In this document: positions 19,017 to 27,144 of the stretch, in pieces | Layout: the number at the start of each line of letters is the position of its first letter | How positions within the stretch are numbered: the stretch's first letter is position 1 | Origin: Shinella sp. CPCC 101442 | GTDB lineage: Bacteria; Pseudomonadota; Alphaproteobacteria; Rhizobiales; Rhizobiaceae | Length of the DNA stretch: 64,000 nt | NCBI RefSeq assembly: GCF_024704725.1 | Contig: NZ_JALIQS010000003.1 | Span: 186,001 to 250,000, forward strand | Reading direction: 5' to 3' | Notes under the pieces: model-generated | Seen by the model: the letters and a program-made list of their open reading frames with translations, nothing else | Database searches by the model: none | Told to the model about the DNA's origin: nothing | Made by a program: the position numbers and the translations under genes

Positions 19017-19625
19017 CTACCACATGGTCTTCGCCGCACCACCTGGCCATTCCCGGTCATAGGCGACGCCGTCGAAACCCATTTTCGCAGAAGCAAGCAT
19101 CTGGCCTACGGTTGGCAGGCAGGCCGTATCGCGGAATTTTTCCGGGTTCCAGAGGTCGGCGCGCAGCACCGCACGGGCGCATTGCGAATAGACCTCCTCG
19201 ATCGTGATGACCACGACGGAGCGCGGGTGTTTTCCATCCATGACGAAGCGTTCCGTGATCGCCGGGTCGATGCGCACGACGGCGCTGCCATTGAGGCGCA
19301 TCGTGGTATTGGAGCCGGGAATGAGGAACATCAGCGCGACGCGCGGATCGCGCACGATGTTGGAAAGCGAATCGATGCGGTTGTTGCCGCGCCAGTCCGG
19401 CAGCATCAGCGTGCGCTCGTCCTCGATATGGATGACGGAGCCGGCATCGCCGCGCGGCGAGCAGTCGAGCCCTTCCGGCCCTGACGTGGCGAGCGCCATG
19501 AAGGGCGAAGCCTCGATCATCGCGCGGTATTCCGGCAGGAGATAGTCCGTCACTTTGACGAGCGAAGCTTCACCCGGAGCGCCGTAGAGCGCGTTCAACT
19601 GTTCGACCGAGGTGACAACCGTCAT
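19017..19625 (-). CDS. PPOX-type FMN-dependent flavoprotein (pyridoxamine 5'-phosphate oxidase family)
   Basis: A 202-residue protein with a split-barrel flavin-binding domain: EASPFMALATSGPEGLDCSPRGD, PDWRGNNRIDSLSNI and NTTMRLNGSAVVRIDP are typical of the MSMEG_1061-like PPOX subfamily. Such proteins bind FMN or F420 and reduce small molecules; true pyridoxine oxidase activity is unlikely. AGGAG stands before the ATG at 19625; an in-frame upstream extension of more than 180 residues is a shadow over the hydrolase gene. It follows the alpha/beta hydrolase by 71 bases on the same strand and may be in one operon with it. Confidence 0.85.
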   Translation of the reverse strand: MTVVTSVEQLNALYGAPGEASLVKVTDYLLPEYRAMIEASPFMALATSGPEGLDCSPRGDAGSVIHIEDERTLMLPDWRGNNRIDSLSNIVRDPRVALMFLIPGSNTTMRLNGSAVVRIDPAITERFVMDGKHPRSVVVITIEEVYSQCARAVLRADLWNPEKFRDTACLPTVGQMLASAKMGFDGVAYDREWPGGAAKTMW

Positions 19626-19696
19626 GCTTTTCTCCTGTGCGTGCGCGTTTGCGGCGCATCGCACCCTTGCATGACAGGCGCATGACGGAAAGGCCG

Positions 19697-20605
19697 TCAG
19701 GCGGCGATGCGCCGCGCGTCCTGCGCGAAGAAACCGACGATCCGATCGATGACAGGTTCGGCGGAAACGATGCGGCGGTGGCCGAAGCCGTTTGCCCATT
19801 CGAGCGTGACATTGGGGCCGGAAGCCGCGTAGCGCCGGGCGTGATGCGCCGGCACCTCCTTGTCGTCCTCGGCATGGATGACGAGCATGGGCGTGCTGAG
19901 GCGCCCTGCCCCGTCGGCCGCGTCGAAGGCCGAAAGCGGTGCGCCGGCGATGCGCTCGACATGGTTCTCCAACGCCACCTGCGTCTCCGGCCCGAGCTTC
20001 AGGTAGCGGCCGAGGTCCTTGAAGAGCCAGGCCATCTCGCTCGGCGAACCGATGGTGACGAGCCGGCGTGGCCGGTGCGCAGGCACCGAGGGTACGAGGC
20101 CGCTCGCCGCACAGGCAAGCGATGCGCCGCCGAAGGAATGGCCGCAGAAATAGTCGAAACCGCCAAAGCGCCGCCACGCGGCGTCGATGGCGCGAACGGC
20201 CATCGGCAGCGTCAGCGTGCGCCCGCGCGACGCCCCATGACCCGGCAGGTCGAGCGCCACGACCTCGTGGCCCGCCGCAACCAGCCCCTCCGTCAGCGCC
20301 GAAAGATAGGCCGCGCGGGACCCCCAGCCGTGAACGACGAGCACGCGGCCGGCAAAGTTTTCACAGGGGCGCGCCGCAAAACGATGCGCGACCGCCGTGC
20401 CGCCGGCAAAGCGCAGCGTCACGCGCTCGGCCTGCCGCATCCAGCCTTCTGAGCGGGCGAAAAGCTCCCTCTCCTTGGCCGTGCGCGGGCGACGACCCGG
20501 CGTGGTCGCGAACAGCCGGAACGCCGCCCGGCCGGCTGCAGCGGGAGAAACGGCCGCGACGCCCGACAGCGCCAAACGGATGACCTTCAATCCAAAGGAT
20601 GCCAT
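19697..20605 (-). CDS. alpha/beta hydrolase
   Basis: A 302-residue hydrolase with an N-terminal hydrophobic helix (about residues 5-28) that may anchor it to the membrane. The fold landmarks are VLVVHGWGSRAAYL (oxyanion HG), the nucleophile Ser in FCGHSFGGASLA, the acid in VIHAEDDKEVP and the His in NGFGHRRIV. The substrate is unknown; esterase or lipase-like activity is likely. It is transcribed away from a MarR gene 47 bases upstream, with a perfect dyad between them, so MarR control is probable. Confidence 0.85.
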   Translation of the reverse strand: MASFGLKVIRLALSGVAAVSPAAAGRAAFRLFATTPGRRPRTAKERELFARSEGWMRQAERVTLRFAGGTAVAHRFAARPCENFAGRVLVVHGWGSRAAYLSALTEGLVAAGHEVVALDLPGHGASRGRTLTLPMAVRAIDAAWRRFGGFDYFCGHSFGGASLACAASGLVPSVPAHRPRRLVTIGSPSEMAWLFKDLGRYLKLGPETQVALENHVERIAGAPLSAFDAADGAGRLSTPMLVIHAEDDKEVPAHHARRYAASGPNVTLEWANGFGHRRIVSAEPVIDRIVGFFAQDARRIAA

Positions 20606-20623
20606 AGTGGGAATCCATAAAAA

Positions 20624-20639
20624 TGTTCAATGATGAACA
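20624..20639. promoter_or_regulatory. probable MarR operator
   Basis: TGTTCA-ATGA-TGAACA, a perfect 6-bp-arm dyad in the 47-base gap between the divergent MarR and hydrolase genes. A further TGAACA half-site overlaps the MarR start codon. Position and symmetry fit autoregulation plus hydrolase control. Confidence 0.6.
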
Positions 20640-20652
20640 ATAAAGTACAACG

Positions 20653-21123
20653 ATGAACAAAAATCAAGCCTTTCCCTGGGACCATCCGCGCTTTCGCAGC
20701 TGGATCGGGGTAGCGCGTGCCTGCCAGCTGATGCAGCAGGCAGTGACGCGGGCGATTTCGGAGCTCGGCATCAAGCCGCCGCATCTCGACATTCTCGTCA
20801 ATCTCTACCGTTTCGAGGGCATTTCGCAGCAGGAACTGGCGCGCAAGCTGCTCGTCGGCCGTTCGAACATGAGCATGCTGCTGCCGCAACTCGAAAAGCG
20901 CGGCCTTATCGAGCGCAATCCTGACGCCAAGGACAAGCGCGTGCTGCGCTTGTCACTGACCCCGGCCGGCCGGACGCTGACGGAACAGGCCATGGCCATC
21001 CAGACCGGGCTCATCGAGCGCATCATGTCGCAGACGCCGGAAGACCGTTGCCTCCAGGTCGCCGAGGCGATGGAGGACATCATCCGCATCCTCCAGACGA
21101 TGGAGATCGCGGAAGACGACTAG
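20653..21123 (+). CDS. MarR family transcriptional regulator
   Basis: A 156-residue winged-helix repressor. Dimerisation helices flank a DNA-binding region with GISQQELARKLLVGRSNMSM as recognition part and LIERNPDAKDKRVLRLSLT as the wing (DxRxx beta hairpin). Such proteins respond to phenolic or oxidative ligands; no Cys suggesting thiol sensing is seen near the N-terminus except one in RACQLM. The ribosome site is weak, consistent with low expression. Its stop overlaps the LtrA stop on the other strand (CTAG). Confidence 0.9.
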   Translation: MNKNQAFPWDHPRFRSWIGVARACQLMQQAVTRAISELGIKPPHLDILVNLYRFEGISQQELARKLLVGRSNMSMLLPQLEKRGLIERNPDAKDKRVLRLSLTPAGRTLTEQAMAIQTGLIERIMSQTPEDRCLQVAEAMEDIIRILQTMEIAEDD

Positions 21124-22331
21124 GCCTTGGCGACAGCATCCGCCCGCGTCGATTTCAGCGACAGGAATTCCCAGAGCGCCACGCCGAACAGCACGGCAGC
21201 CGCCGCCATGAAGAGTTGGTAGGGTTCGACAAACGGCACCAGCACCGAAAGCGCCAGGAGGGCTGCGATGCCGACGATATGCGACAGAGGCGATCGTCCG
21301 CGGATCGCCGCCTTGAACCAGATATTGCCGAGCAGGAAGACGATCGGCCCGCCGAGAATGGCGCTCGCCGTCTTGGCATCGACATGACCGTGCGGATGGG
21401 CAAGGGCGAATTCCTCCGCGACGGCCGAAAGGATGATGCCGGCAACGATCGGTATATGGGCATAGGTGAAAGCCATGCGGGCGATGCGCCCGGGCGTCGC
21501 CGAATGCTCGATGAGATGCGCTGCCTCCCCATGGCCGAAGCGGAAATAGATCCACCACATGGTGGCGGTCGACAGGAAGGCCGTCATCAGCATGAAGATG
21601 GTGAAGCCGTCGAGCAGCTCCATGCCGGCGACCGTGCGACCGGTAACGAGGATTGTTTCGCCCAGGCAGATGATGACGAAGAGCGCGCAGCGTTCCGCCA
21701 TATGCTCACCCGAGACCTGCCAGTCGCTGACGGTGGAACGGCCAAGCCCCGGCACGGCAAAGCCGAGCGCCGGCGAGGCGTATTCGAGACCGAGCGCGAT
21801 GGCCCAGAGCGCCAGCCGCGCCTCATGCTCCACGAAGGCACCGGCGATCCAGAACACGGCGGAAAAGAGCGTCCAGACCGTGATGCGGGTGAAGTTGAGG
21901 CTGTTTTCCGGCCAGTCGCGGCGCATGACATAGGCAGTGAAGGCCGAGCGGCCCGTCTGCATGACGACATAGGTGAGCGCGAAGAGCAGCCCGCCCGCCT
22001 CGAAGGCCGTGGGGATGGCGATGGACAGCATCAGCCCCAGAAACATCAGCACGAAGAGCAGGATGCGCACCGGCGATTTTTCCGGGTCGAGCCAGTTCGT
22101 CGCCCAGGTCGTGTAGATCCACACCCACCAGATCGCCAGCATCAGCAGCGCGGCTTCGACGAGGCCGAGCGGCGAATAATGCGCGGCCAGCGAATGCGAA
22201 AGCTGGATGATGGTCAGGACGAAGATGAGGTCGAAGAAGAGTTCGGCAAAGGCCACCTTGCCTTCCCGGGCGGTGCCGCGGGCGCGCAGGCAGGCGGAAT
22301 GGGCAAAGCGTTCGTCGTTCGTCGCCGTCAT
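21120..22331 (-). CDS. low temperature requirement protein A (LtrA) family membrane protein
   Basis: A 403-residue inner-membrane protein with about ten hydrophobic helices. The start of the domain has the family pattern VAFAELFFDLIFVLTIIQLS and later AFTAYVMRRDWPEN and ERCALFVIICLGETILVTG, all typical LtrA signatures. The family was named from a Listeria cold-growth gene; its activity is unknown. The start ATG overlaps the stop of the TMEM175 gene (ATGA), which shows translational coupling of two membrane proteins. Confidence 0.9.
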   Translation of the reverse strand: MTATNDERFAHSACLRARGTAREGKVAFAELFFDLIFVLTIIQLSHSLAAHYSPLGLVEAALLMLAIWWVWIYTTWATNWLDPEKSPVRILLFVLMFLGLMLSIAIPTAFEAGGLLFALTYVVMQTGRSAFTAYVMRRDWPENSLNFTRITVWTLFSAVFWIAGAFVEHEARLALWAIALGLEYASPALGFAVPGLGRSTVSDWQVSGEHMAERCALFVIICLGETILVTGRTVAGMELLDGFTIFMLMTAFLSTATMWWIYFRFGHGEAAHLIEHSATPGRIARMAFTYAHIPIVAGIILSAVAEEFALAHPHGHVDAKTASAILGGPIVFLLGNIWFKAAIRGRSPLSHIVGIAALLALSVLVPFVEPYQLFMAAAAVLFGVALWEFLSLKSTRADAVAKA

Positions 22332-22912
22332 GGCGCATCCTTTTCAAGAAGCCGTTCGAGCCGCCGGTCGGGCACGACCCACAGGAGCGCGACCGCGGCA
22401 TAGAGCACATGGGAAATCACCGGCGAGACAAAGGCAAGCCCGATCGCGGCGAGATAGAAGACGGGCGAGAACCGCCCCTTGAAATCACGCCCGAGGGCGT
22501 TGCGCACTCGCGCGGCATCCGGATGCACGGCGACGATGCGGATCTGCAGGATTTCGTAGGCGATGGCCGTCAAGAGCAGGATCACGCCGTAGAGCGCCGT
22601 CGGGATCGCGGCCGCCGGATTGTTGCCCATCCAGGCGGTGACGAAGGGAATGAGCGACATCCAGAAAAGAAGATGCATGTTCGCCCACAGCACGCCGCCG
22701 CTGGCATTGCCGCAGATGGTGAGCAGGTGATGGTGGTTGTTCCAGTAGATCGCCACATAGACGAAGCTCAGGAGGTAGCCGAGGAAGATCGGCAGCATGG
22801 GAAGAAGAGCCGCAAGGGTCGGCTCCTTCGGCACCGCCAGTTGCAACACCATGATGGTGATGATGATGGCGATCACGCCATCGCTGAAGGCTTCGAGCCG
22901 TCCCTTGTTCAT
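22328..22912 (-). CDS. TMEM175 family potassium channel-like protein
   Basis: A 194-residue protein with six hydrophobic helices in two blocks. Its N-terminus carries RLEAFSDGVIAIIITIMVL, the FSDG signature and first pore helix of TMEM175 channels (DUF1211). Bacterial members form tetrameric potassium-permeable channels. The Met at 22912 (MNKGRLEAF) has GAGG before it; an ATG ten codons upstream is possible but has no ribosome site. Followed by LtrA with a 4-base overlap and preceded by a CPA2 cation antiporter on the same strand, forming an ion-transport group. Confidence 0.9.
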   Translation of the reverse strand: MNKGRLEAFSDGVIAIIITIMVLQLAVPKEPTLAALLPMLPIFLGYLLSFVYVAIYWNNHHHLLTICGNASGGVLWANMHLLFWMSLIPFVTAWMGNNPAAAIPTALYGVILLLTAIAYEILQIRIVAVHPDAARVRNALGRDFKGRFSPVFYLAAIGLAFVSPVISHVLYAAVALLWVVPDRRLERLLEKDAP

Positions 22913-22983
22913 GCAGGCCTCATGTCCATTTTCATTAGACATGACGCATGTTGCGCCGAGTCGCTACAGAAGATTGCGTAGCG

Positions 22984-24810
22984 TCAGCCTGCCTGCTCTT
23001 CCTCGTGGCGATGGCGCTCCTCCTCCACCGCCGCGCGCTGCCGGCCCGTGCGGGCCGCGACGAGGTCGGCGGGCGAGGCATTGCCACGAATGAGCTGGCG
23101 GCCGGCATAGATGCCGCCGACGGTTTCCAGTTCCAGACGCTGCCGGTCGACATCGCGGAATTCCTCGACCACCTCGGCCGCCAGATCCTCGTCCTCGCCG
23201 AGCGCCTTCAACGTCTCGCGGCTGAAGATCATCGCCGATTCGAAGGTCTCCCGGATCTGGAAGTCGACGCCCGCGTGAATGAGGTCGAGCGCATGGCCTC
23301 GGTCATAGGCGCGCGCCAGCAGCGGCACGAGCGGAAACTCCTCGCGCACCACCTCGGCGATTTTCACCGCCGCCTCTTTCTCATCGAGGCAGATCAGGAT
23401 GGCCTTGGCGGTGGCCGCACCCGCCGCATGCAGGATATCGATGCGCGAGCCATCGCCGTAATAGACCTTGAAACCGAAATCCGAAGCGTCGCGAACGAAT
23501 TCCGCATCCTTGTCGATCAGCGAAAGCGTATAGCCGCGCGCCAAAAGCGGCTGGCTGACGATCTGGCCGAAGCGGCCGAAACCGATCATCAGCACCGTTC
23601 CCTCGACATTCTCGGGCAGCGTCAGCCCCTCCGTGGACGGCTGCTGCTTCGGAACGATGCGGTCATGCAGGATGACCATCAGGGGCGTCAGGATCATCGA
23701 GATGATGATCGTCGCCGTCAGGATGGCGTTTTCCTCGCCATTCAGAATACCGGCGGCAACGGCGGCGGCATAAAGCACGAAGGCGAATTCGCCGCCCTGC
23801 GCCATCAGCACGGCACGCTCCAGGCTCTCGCTGTGGCACGTGCCGAGCAGGCGCGCCACGACGTAGATCAGGAGTGTCTTCGCCACCATGTAGCCGATGA
23901 CGCTTGCCACCACGAGCTGCCAGTTGGCGGCGATGACCGAAAGGTCGATCGCCATGCCGACACCGAGAAAGAACAGGCCAAGCAGGATGCCGCGGAAGGG
24001 CTCGATGTCGGCTTCAAGCTGATGGCGGAAGGCCGATTCGGAGAGCAGCACGCCGGCAAGGAACGCGCCCATCGCCATGGAGAGACCGGAGACCTGCATG
24101 GCAAGCGCCGAACCGAGCACCACCAGCAGCGCCGCCGCCGTCATCACCTCGCGCGCGCCGGAGGCGGCAAGCACGCGAAACAGCGGATTGAGCAGGTAGC
24201 GTCCCGCCAGTACCAGCGCCACGATGGCGCCGATGGCGATGCCGATGGACAGCCAGCGGTCGGCGGCATCGGTCGCCGCAGCCCCGGTGCCGAGCAGCGT
24301 GACGATGGCGAGCAGCGGCACGATGGCAAGGTCTTCGAAGAGCAGGATCGCGATGATACGCTGGCCCTTCAGCGTCGACATCGTGCCCCGCTCCTGCAGC
24401 ATCTGCATGACGATGGCGGTGGAAGTCAGAACGAAGCCGGTGCCGGCGACGAAGGAGGGAATGAGCGGAAAGCCGAAGGACAGGCCGATGCAGGTCAGCG
24501 CCGCCATGGCGCCCATCACCTGAACCGCGCCGAGCCCGAAGATGTCCTTGCGCATGCCCCATAGCCGTGAAGGCTGCATTTCCAGGCCGATGATGAACAG
24601 GAACATCACCACGCCGAGTTCGGCGACATGGATGATCGCCTGCGGATCGGCAAAGAAACCGAGGCCGAAGGGACCTATGGCGAGGCCGGCCGCGAGATAA
24701 CCAAGCACCGAGCCAAGCCCGATCTTCTTGAAGACCGGCACGGCGGCAACGCCGGCCGCAAGCAGCACAACTACCTGGGTAAGATCATTCGCATTCGCTT
24801 CTGCTGCCAA
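22984..24810 (-). CDS. CPA2 family monovalent cation:proton antiporter (Kef-type)
   Basis: A 608-residue protein. About 12 membrane helices fill residues 10-385, including GLEMQPSRLW, the FEDLAIVPLLA core with acidic transport residues, and FLAGVLLSES. A TrkA-N nucleotide-binding domain follows at about residues 405-520 (VLMIGFGRFGQIVSQ), and the end is a charged tail of some 60 residues. This is the architecture of KefB/KefC, glutathione-gated potassium efflux, but the glutathione site cannot be judged here. It starts with TTG, 5 bases after GGAGAG. Next to TMEM175 downstream. Confidence 0.9.
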   Translation of the reverse strand: MAAEANANDLTQVVVLLAAGVAAVPVFKKIGLGSVLGYLAAGLAIGPFGLGFFADPQAIIHVAELGVVMFLFIIGLEMQPSRLWGMRKDIFGLGAVQVMGAMAALTCIGLSFGFPLIPSFVAGTGFVLTSTAIVMQMLQERGTMSTLKGQRIIAILLFEDLAIVPLLAIVTLLGTGAAATDAADRWLSIGIAIGAIVALVLAGRYLLNPLFRVLAASGAREVMTAAALLVVLGSALAMQVSGLSMAMGAFLAGVLLSESAFRHQLEADIEPFRGILLGLFFLGVGMAIDLSVIAANWQLVVASVIGYMVAKTLLIYVVARLLGTCHSESLERAVLMAQGGEFAFVLYAAAVAAGILNGEENAILTATIIISMILTPLMVILHDRIVPKQQPSTEGLTLPENVEGTVLMIGFGRFGQIVSQPLLARGYTLSLIDKDAEFVRDASDFGFKVYYGDGSRIDILHAAGAATAKAILICLDEKEAAVKIAEVVREEFPLVPLLARAYDRGHALDLIHAGVDFQIRETFESAMIFSRETLKALGEDEDLAAEVVEEFRDVDRQRLELETVGGIYAGRQLIRGNASPADLVAARTGRQRAAVEEERHRHEEEQAG

Positions 24811-24859
24811 GGGTCTCTCCGTTCGTCTGCGGTGGACGCGCCCTTTGGCAGTCCTGAAA

Positions 24860-25234
24860 TTATCGCGGCTTTTCCGACATATCGCGGCTCATGCCCTTCT
24901 CCGCAAGGTCGCGCTCGTAATCGGCAAAGAGCGTTTCGCCCTTTTCCCCGAGTTCCCGGAGATAGGACCACGTGAAGATACCGGTATCATGAAAATCGTC
25001 GAAACCGATGCGCACGGCATAATTGCCCGTCGGCGTCATGGCGATGATCGCGACATTGCGTTTGCCCGGCACAGTCAGCTTCTGGCCCGGCCCATGGCCC
25101 TGCACCTCGGCAGATGGCGAGAGCACGCGCAGCATTTCGGCGGAAAGGTCGAAGCTCGCGCCATCGTTGAAGGTGACGACGAGGCGCTGGCGATCTTTCG
25201 AGACACGCAGTTCGGTCGGCCAGAGGTCGCTCAT
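24860..25234 (-). CDS. DUF971 (gamma-butyrobetaine hydroxylase-like N-terminal domain) protein
   Basis: A 124-residue protein made of one DUF971 domain: WPTELRVSKDRQRLVVTFND at the start, and VRIGFDDFHDTGIFTWSYLREL near the end are the family hallmarks. The domain is the small iron- or zinc-associated N-terminal part of BBOX dioxygenases and also occurs alone near iron-sulfur genes. Its role is unknown. AAGGA precedes the ATG at 25234, which is favoured over an ATG six codons earlier. Divergent from moaA, whose product is an Fe-S enzyme. Confidence 0.85.
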   Translation of the reverse strand: MSDLWPTELRVSKDRQRLVVTFNDGASFDLSAEMLRVLSPSAEVQGHGPGQKLTVPGKRNVAIIAMTPTGNYAVRIGFDDFHDTGIFTWSYLRELGEKGETLFADYERDLAEKGMSRDMSEKPR

Positions 25235-25374
25235 GGCAATTCCTTTCCTCACGATTTCGCGAAGGACTATGCCGCAAGCCGGGGATGTGCAAGGCTGAAA
25301 ATGCTGTCATAATCGCCCCATCGGCTTGACGATGCGCTTCGCGCGCACGACATGTCGATGATGGAGGACGTGTC

Positions 25375-26421
25375 TTGAATTCCTATGCAGGCCCCTGGAA
25401 CGGCGCCGACCCCGTCGCGCAATCCGCAGCCCCGATGATCGATCCCTTCGGCCGGGCGGTCACCTATCTGCGCGTTTCCGTAACGGACCGCTGCGATTTC
25501 CGCTGCACCTATTGCATGGCGGAGAACATGACCTTCCTGCCGAAGAAGGATTTGCTGACGCTGGAAGAGCTGAACCGGCTCTGTTCCGCCTTCATCGCCA
25601 AGGGCGTGCGCAAGCTGAGGCTGACCGGCGGCGAGCCGCTGGTGCGCAAGAACATCATGCATCTCGTGCGCGAACTCGGCCGCCATGTGCATGACGGCCG
25701 CCTCGACGAACTGACGCTGACGACCAACGGCTCGCAGCTCGCCAGACATGCCGCCGAGCTTGCCGATTGCGGGGTGCGCCGCATCAACGTCTCGCTCGAC
25801 ACGCTCGACGCCGAAAAATTCAAAACCATCACCCGCTGGGGCGAGCTTTCCAAGGTCATCGAAGGCATCGACGCCGCGCAGGCCGCCGGTCTCAAGATCA
25901 AGATCAACGCGGTGGCGCTGAAGGATTTCAACGATCGCGAAATCCCCGACCTGATGCGCTGGGCGCATGGCCGCGGCATGGACCTGACCCTTATCGAGAC
26001 CATGCCGATGGGCGAGATCGAGGAAGACCGCACCGATCGCTACCTGCCGCTCTCGGAAATGCGCGCCCGCCTGGCAGAAGACTTCACGCTGACCGAAAAC
26101 GCCTACCGCACCGGTGGCCCGGCGCGTTATGTGACGGTCGAGGAAACCGGCGGCCGCCTCGGCCTCATCACGCCGATGACGCACAATTTCTGCGAAAGCT
26201 GCAACCGCGTGCGCCTCACCTGCACCGGCACGCTCTATATGTGCCTCGGCCAGAACGACGCCGCGGACCTGCGCCTGCCCTTGCGCGCCTCCGATGACGA
26301 CGCCCTCCTCTCCCAGGCGATAGACGAGGCGATCGGCCGCAAGCCAAAGGGGCACGATTTCATCATCGACCGCCGCAACCGCCCGGCCGTCGCCCGCCAT
26401 ATGAGCGTCACCGGCGGCTAG
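25375..26421 (+). CDS. moaA: GTP 3',8-cyclase (molybdenum cofactor biosynthesis)
   Basis: A 348-residue radical SAM enzyme that rearranges GTP for cyclic pyranopterin formation with MoaC. The N-terminal cluster is CDFRCTYC with Cys40, Cys44 and Cys47; the C-terminal cluster is CESC plus a third Cys 14 residues on, and the protein ends in the required Gly-Gly (VTGG). A TTG start at 25375 with GGAGGAC upstream is chosen, since a leader ahead of [14 protein letters not shown] is normal in rhizobia; ATG at 25438 is the alternative. moaC is not adjacent; mobA and mobB lie 4.6 kb downstream. Confidence 0.95.
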   Translation: MNSYAGPWNGADPVAQSAAPMIDPFGRAVTYLRVSVTDRCDFRCTYCMAENMTFLPKKDLLTLEELNRLCSAFIAKGVRKLRLTGGEPLVRKNIMHLVRELGRHVHDGRLDELTLTTNGSQLARHAAELADCGVRRINVSLDTLDAEKFKTITRWGELSKVIEGIDAAQAAGLKIKINAVALKDFNDREIPDLMRWAHGRGMDLTLIETMPMGEIEEDRTDRYLPLSEMRARLAEDFTLTENAYRTGGPARYVTVEETGGRLGLITPMTHNFCESCNRVRLTCTGTLYMCLGQNDAADLRLPLRASDDDALLSQAIDEAIGRKPKGHDFIIDRRNRPAVARHMSVTGG

Positions 26422-26445
26422 GCAGCCGTCGAAAGCGAGGTTTCG

Positions 26446-27081
26446 GTGAAAATCCTGCTGGCCGCCCTGTTCTGTGCCGCCCTGCCTCTCCAAAGCCTCG
26501 CCGCCGAGCGCCCGGAAGGCATCGCCGCCGCCGAAACGCTGGTCAAGACTGCGTTCGGCACCGAATGCGATATGAACGGCATGGAAGAGGTGCCGATGGC
26601 CGGCCCTGACGAGGAGGGGTATGGCCACGCCTACTACCGCCTCGCCTTCAAGCCCGACTACGATCCCAACGGCCCTGAGGTACAGATCGACCTCTATCAA
26701 CTGTTCTGCGGCTCCGGCGCCTACAACATCCGCCACGCCTTCGTGCTGAAGAGAAGCGACGAGGAAAGCCTGAAACTCATAAGCTTCGCCACGCCCGATC
26801 TCGACTACGCCTATGCCGACGAGGAAATGAACACGCTGAAAGCCGACCCGAAGGTGCGCGGCTTCCGCGCCACCGGCCTCCTCGTCAATTCAAGCTTCGA
26901 CGTGGAAAAACGCACGATCACCAGCCATGCGGCATGGCGCGGCATCGGCGATGCCTGGGACAGCGGCGAATGGGTCTTTCGCAATGGCGATTTCATGTTG
27001 ACGCGATTCGAGGTCGATCCCACCTATGGCGATCCGGATCCGGCGGCGGAGAGTTTCGTCGTCTACGAGGCAGGAAAATAG
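26446..27081 (+). CDS. secreted protein, possibly DUF1176-related
   Basis: A 211-residue protein with signal peptide KILLAALFCAALPLQSLAA. The mature part has YRLAFKPDYDP, QLFCGSGAYNIRHAFVL and a C-terminal GIGDAWDSGEWVFRNGDFML, a pattern reminiscent of DUF1176 proteins (W...GDxW...GxFxL), though shorter than most of them. Cys residues near positions 44 and 87 may bridge in the periplasm. GTG start with GAGG at 6 bases. It follows moaA by 24 bases and so is probably cotranscribed, although a link to molybdopterin is not evident. Confidence 0.75.
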   Translation: MKILLAALFCAALPLQSLAAERPEGIAAAETLVKTAFGTECDMNGMEEVPMAGPDEEGYGHAYYRLAFKPDYDPNGPEVQIDLYQLFCGSGAYNIRHAFVLKRSDEESLKLISFATPDLDYAYADEEMNTLKADPKVRGFRATGLLVNSSFDVEKRTITSHAAWRGIGDAWDSGEWVFRNGDFMLTRFEVDPTYGDPDPAAESFVVYEAGK

Positions 27082-27095
27082 CCCTGCCCGAATCG

Positions 27096-27126
27096 AAACG
27101 GCCGGGTTTTCGCCCGGCCGTTTCGT
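27096..27126. terminator. bidirectional intrinsic terminator
   Basis: A perfect 11-bp stem AAACGGCCGGG / CCCGGCCGTTT with a TTTTCG loop, between convergent transcripts of the secreted protein and chemoreceptor genes. Confidence 0.85.
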
Positions 27127-27144
27127 TTCCCGAAGAATACCCTT

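Noticed and set aside
22948-24564. 538-codon antisense frame over the CPA2 antiporter
   Set aside because: Arg/His/Asp-rich shadow of a well-supported gene.
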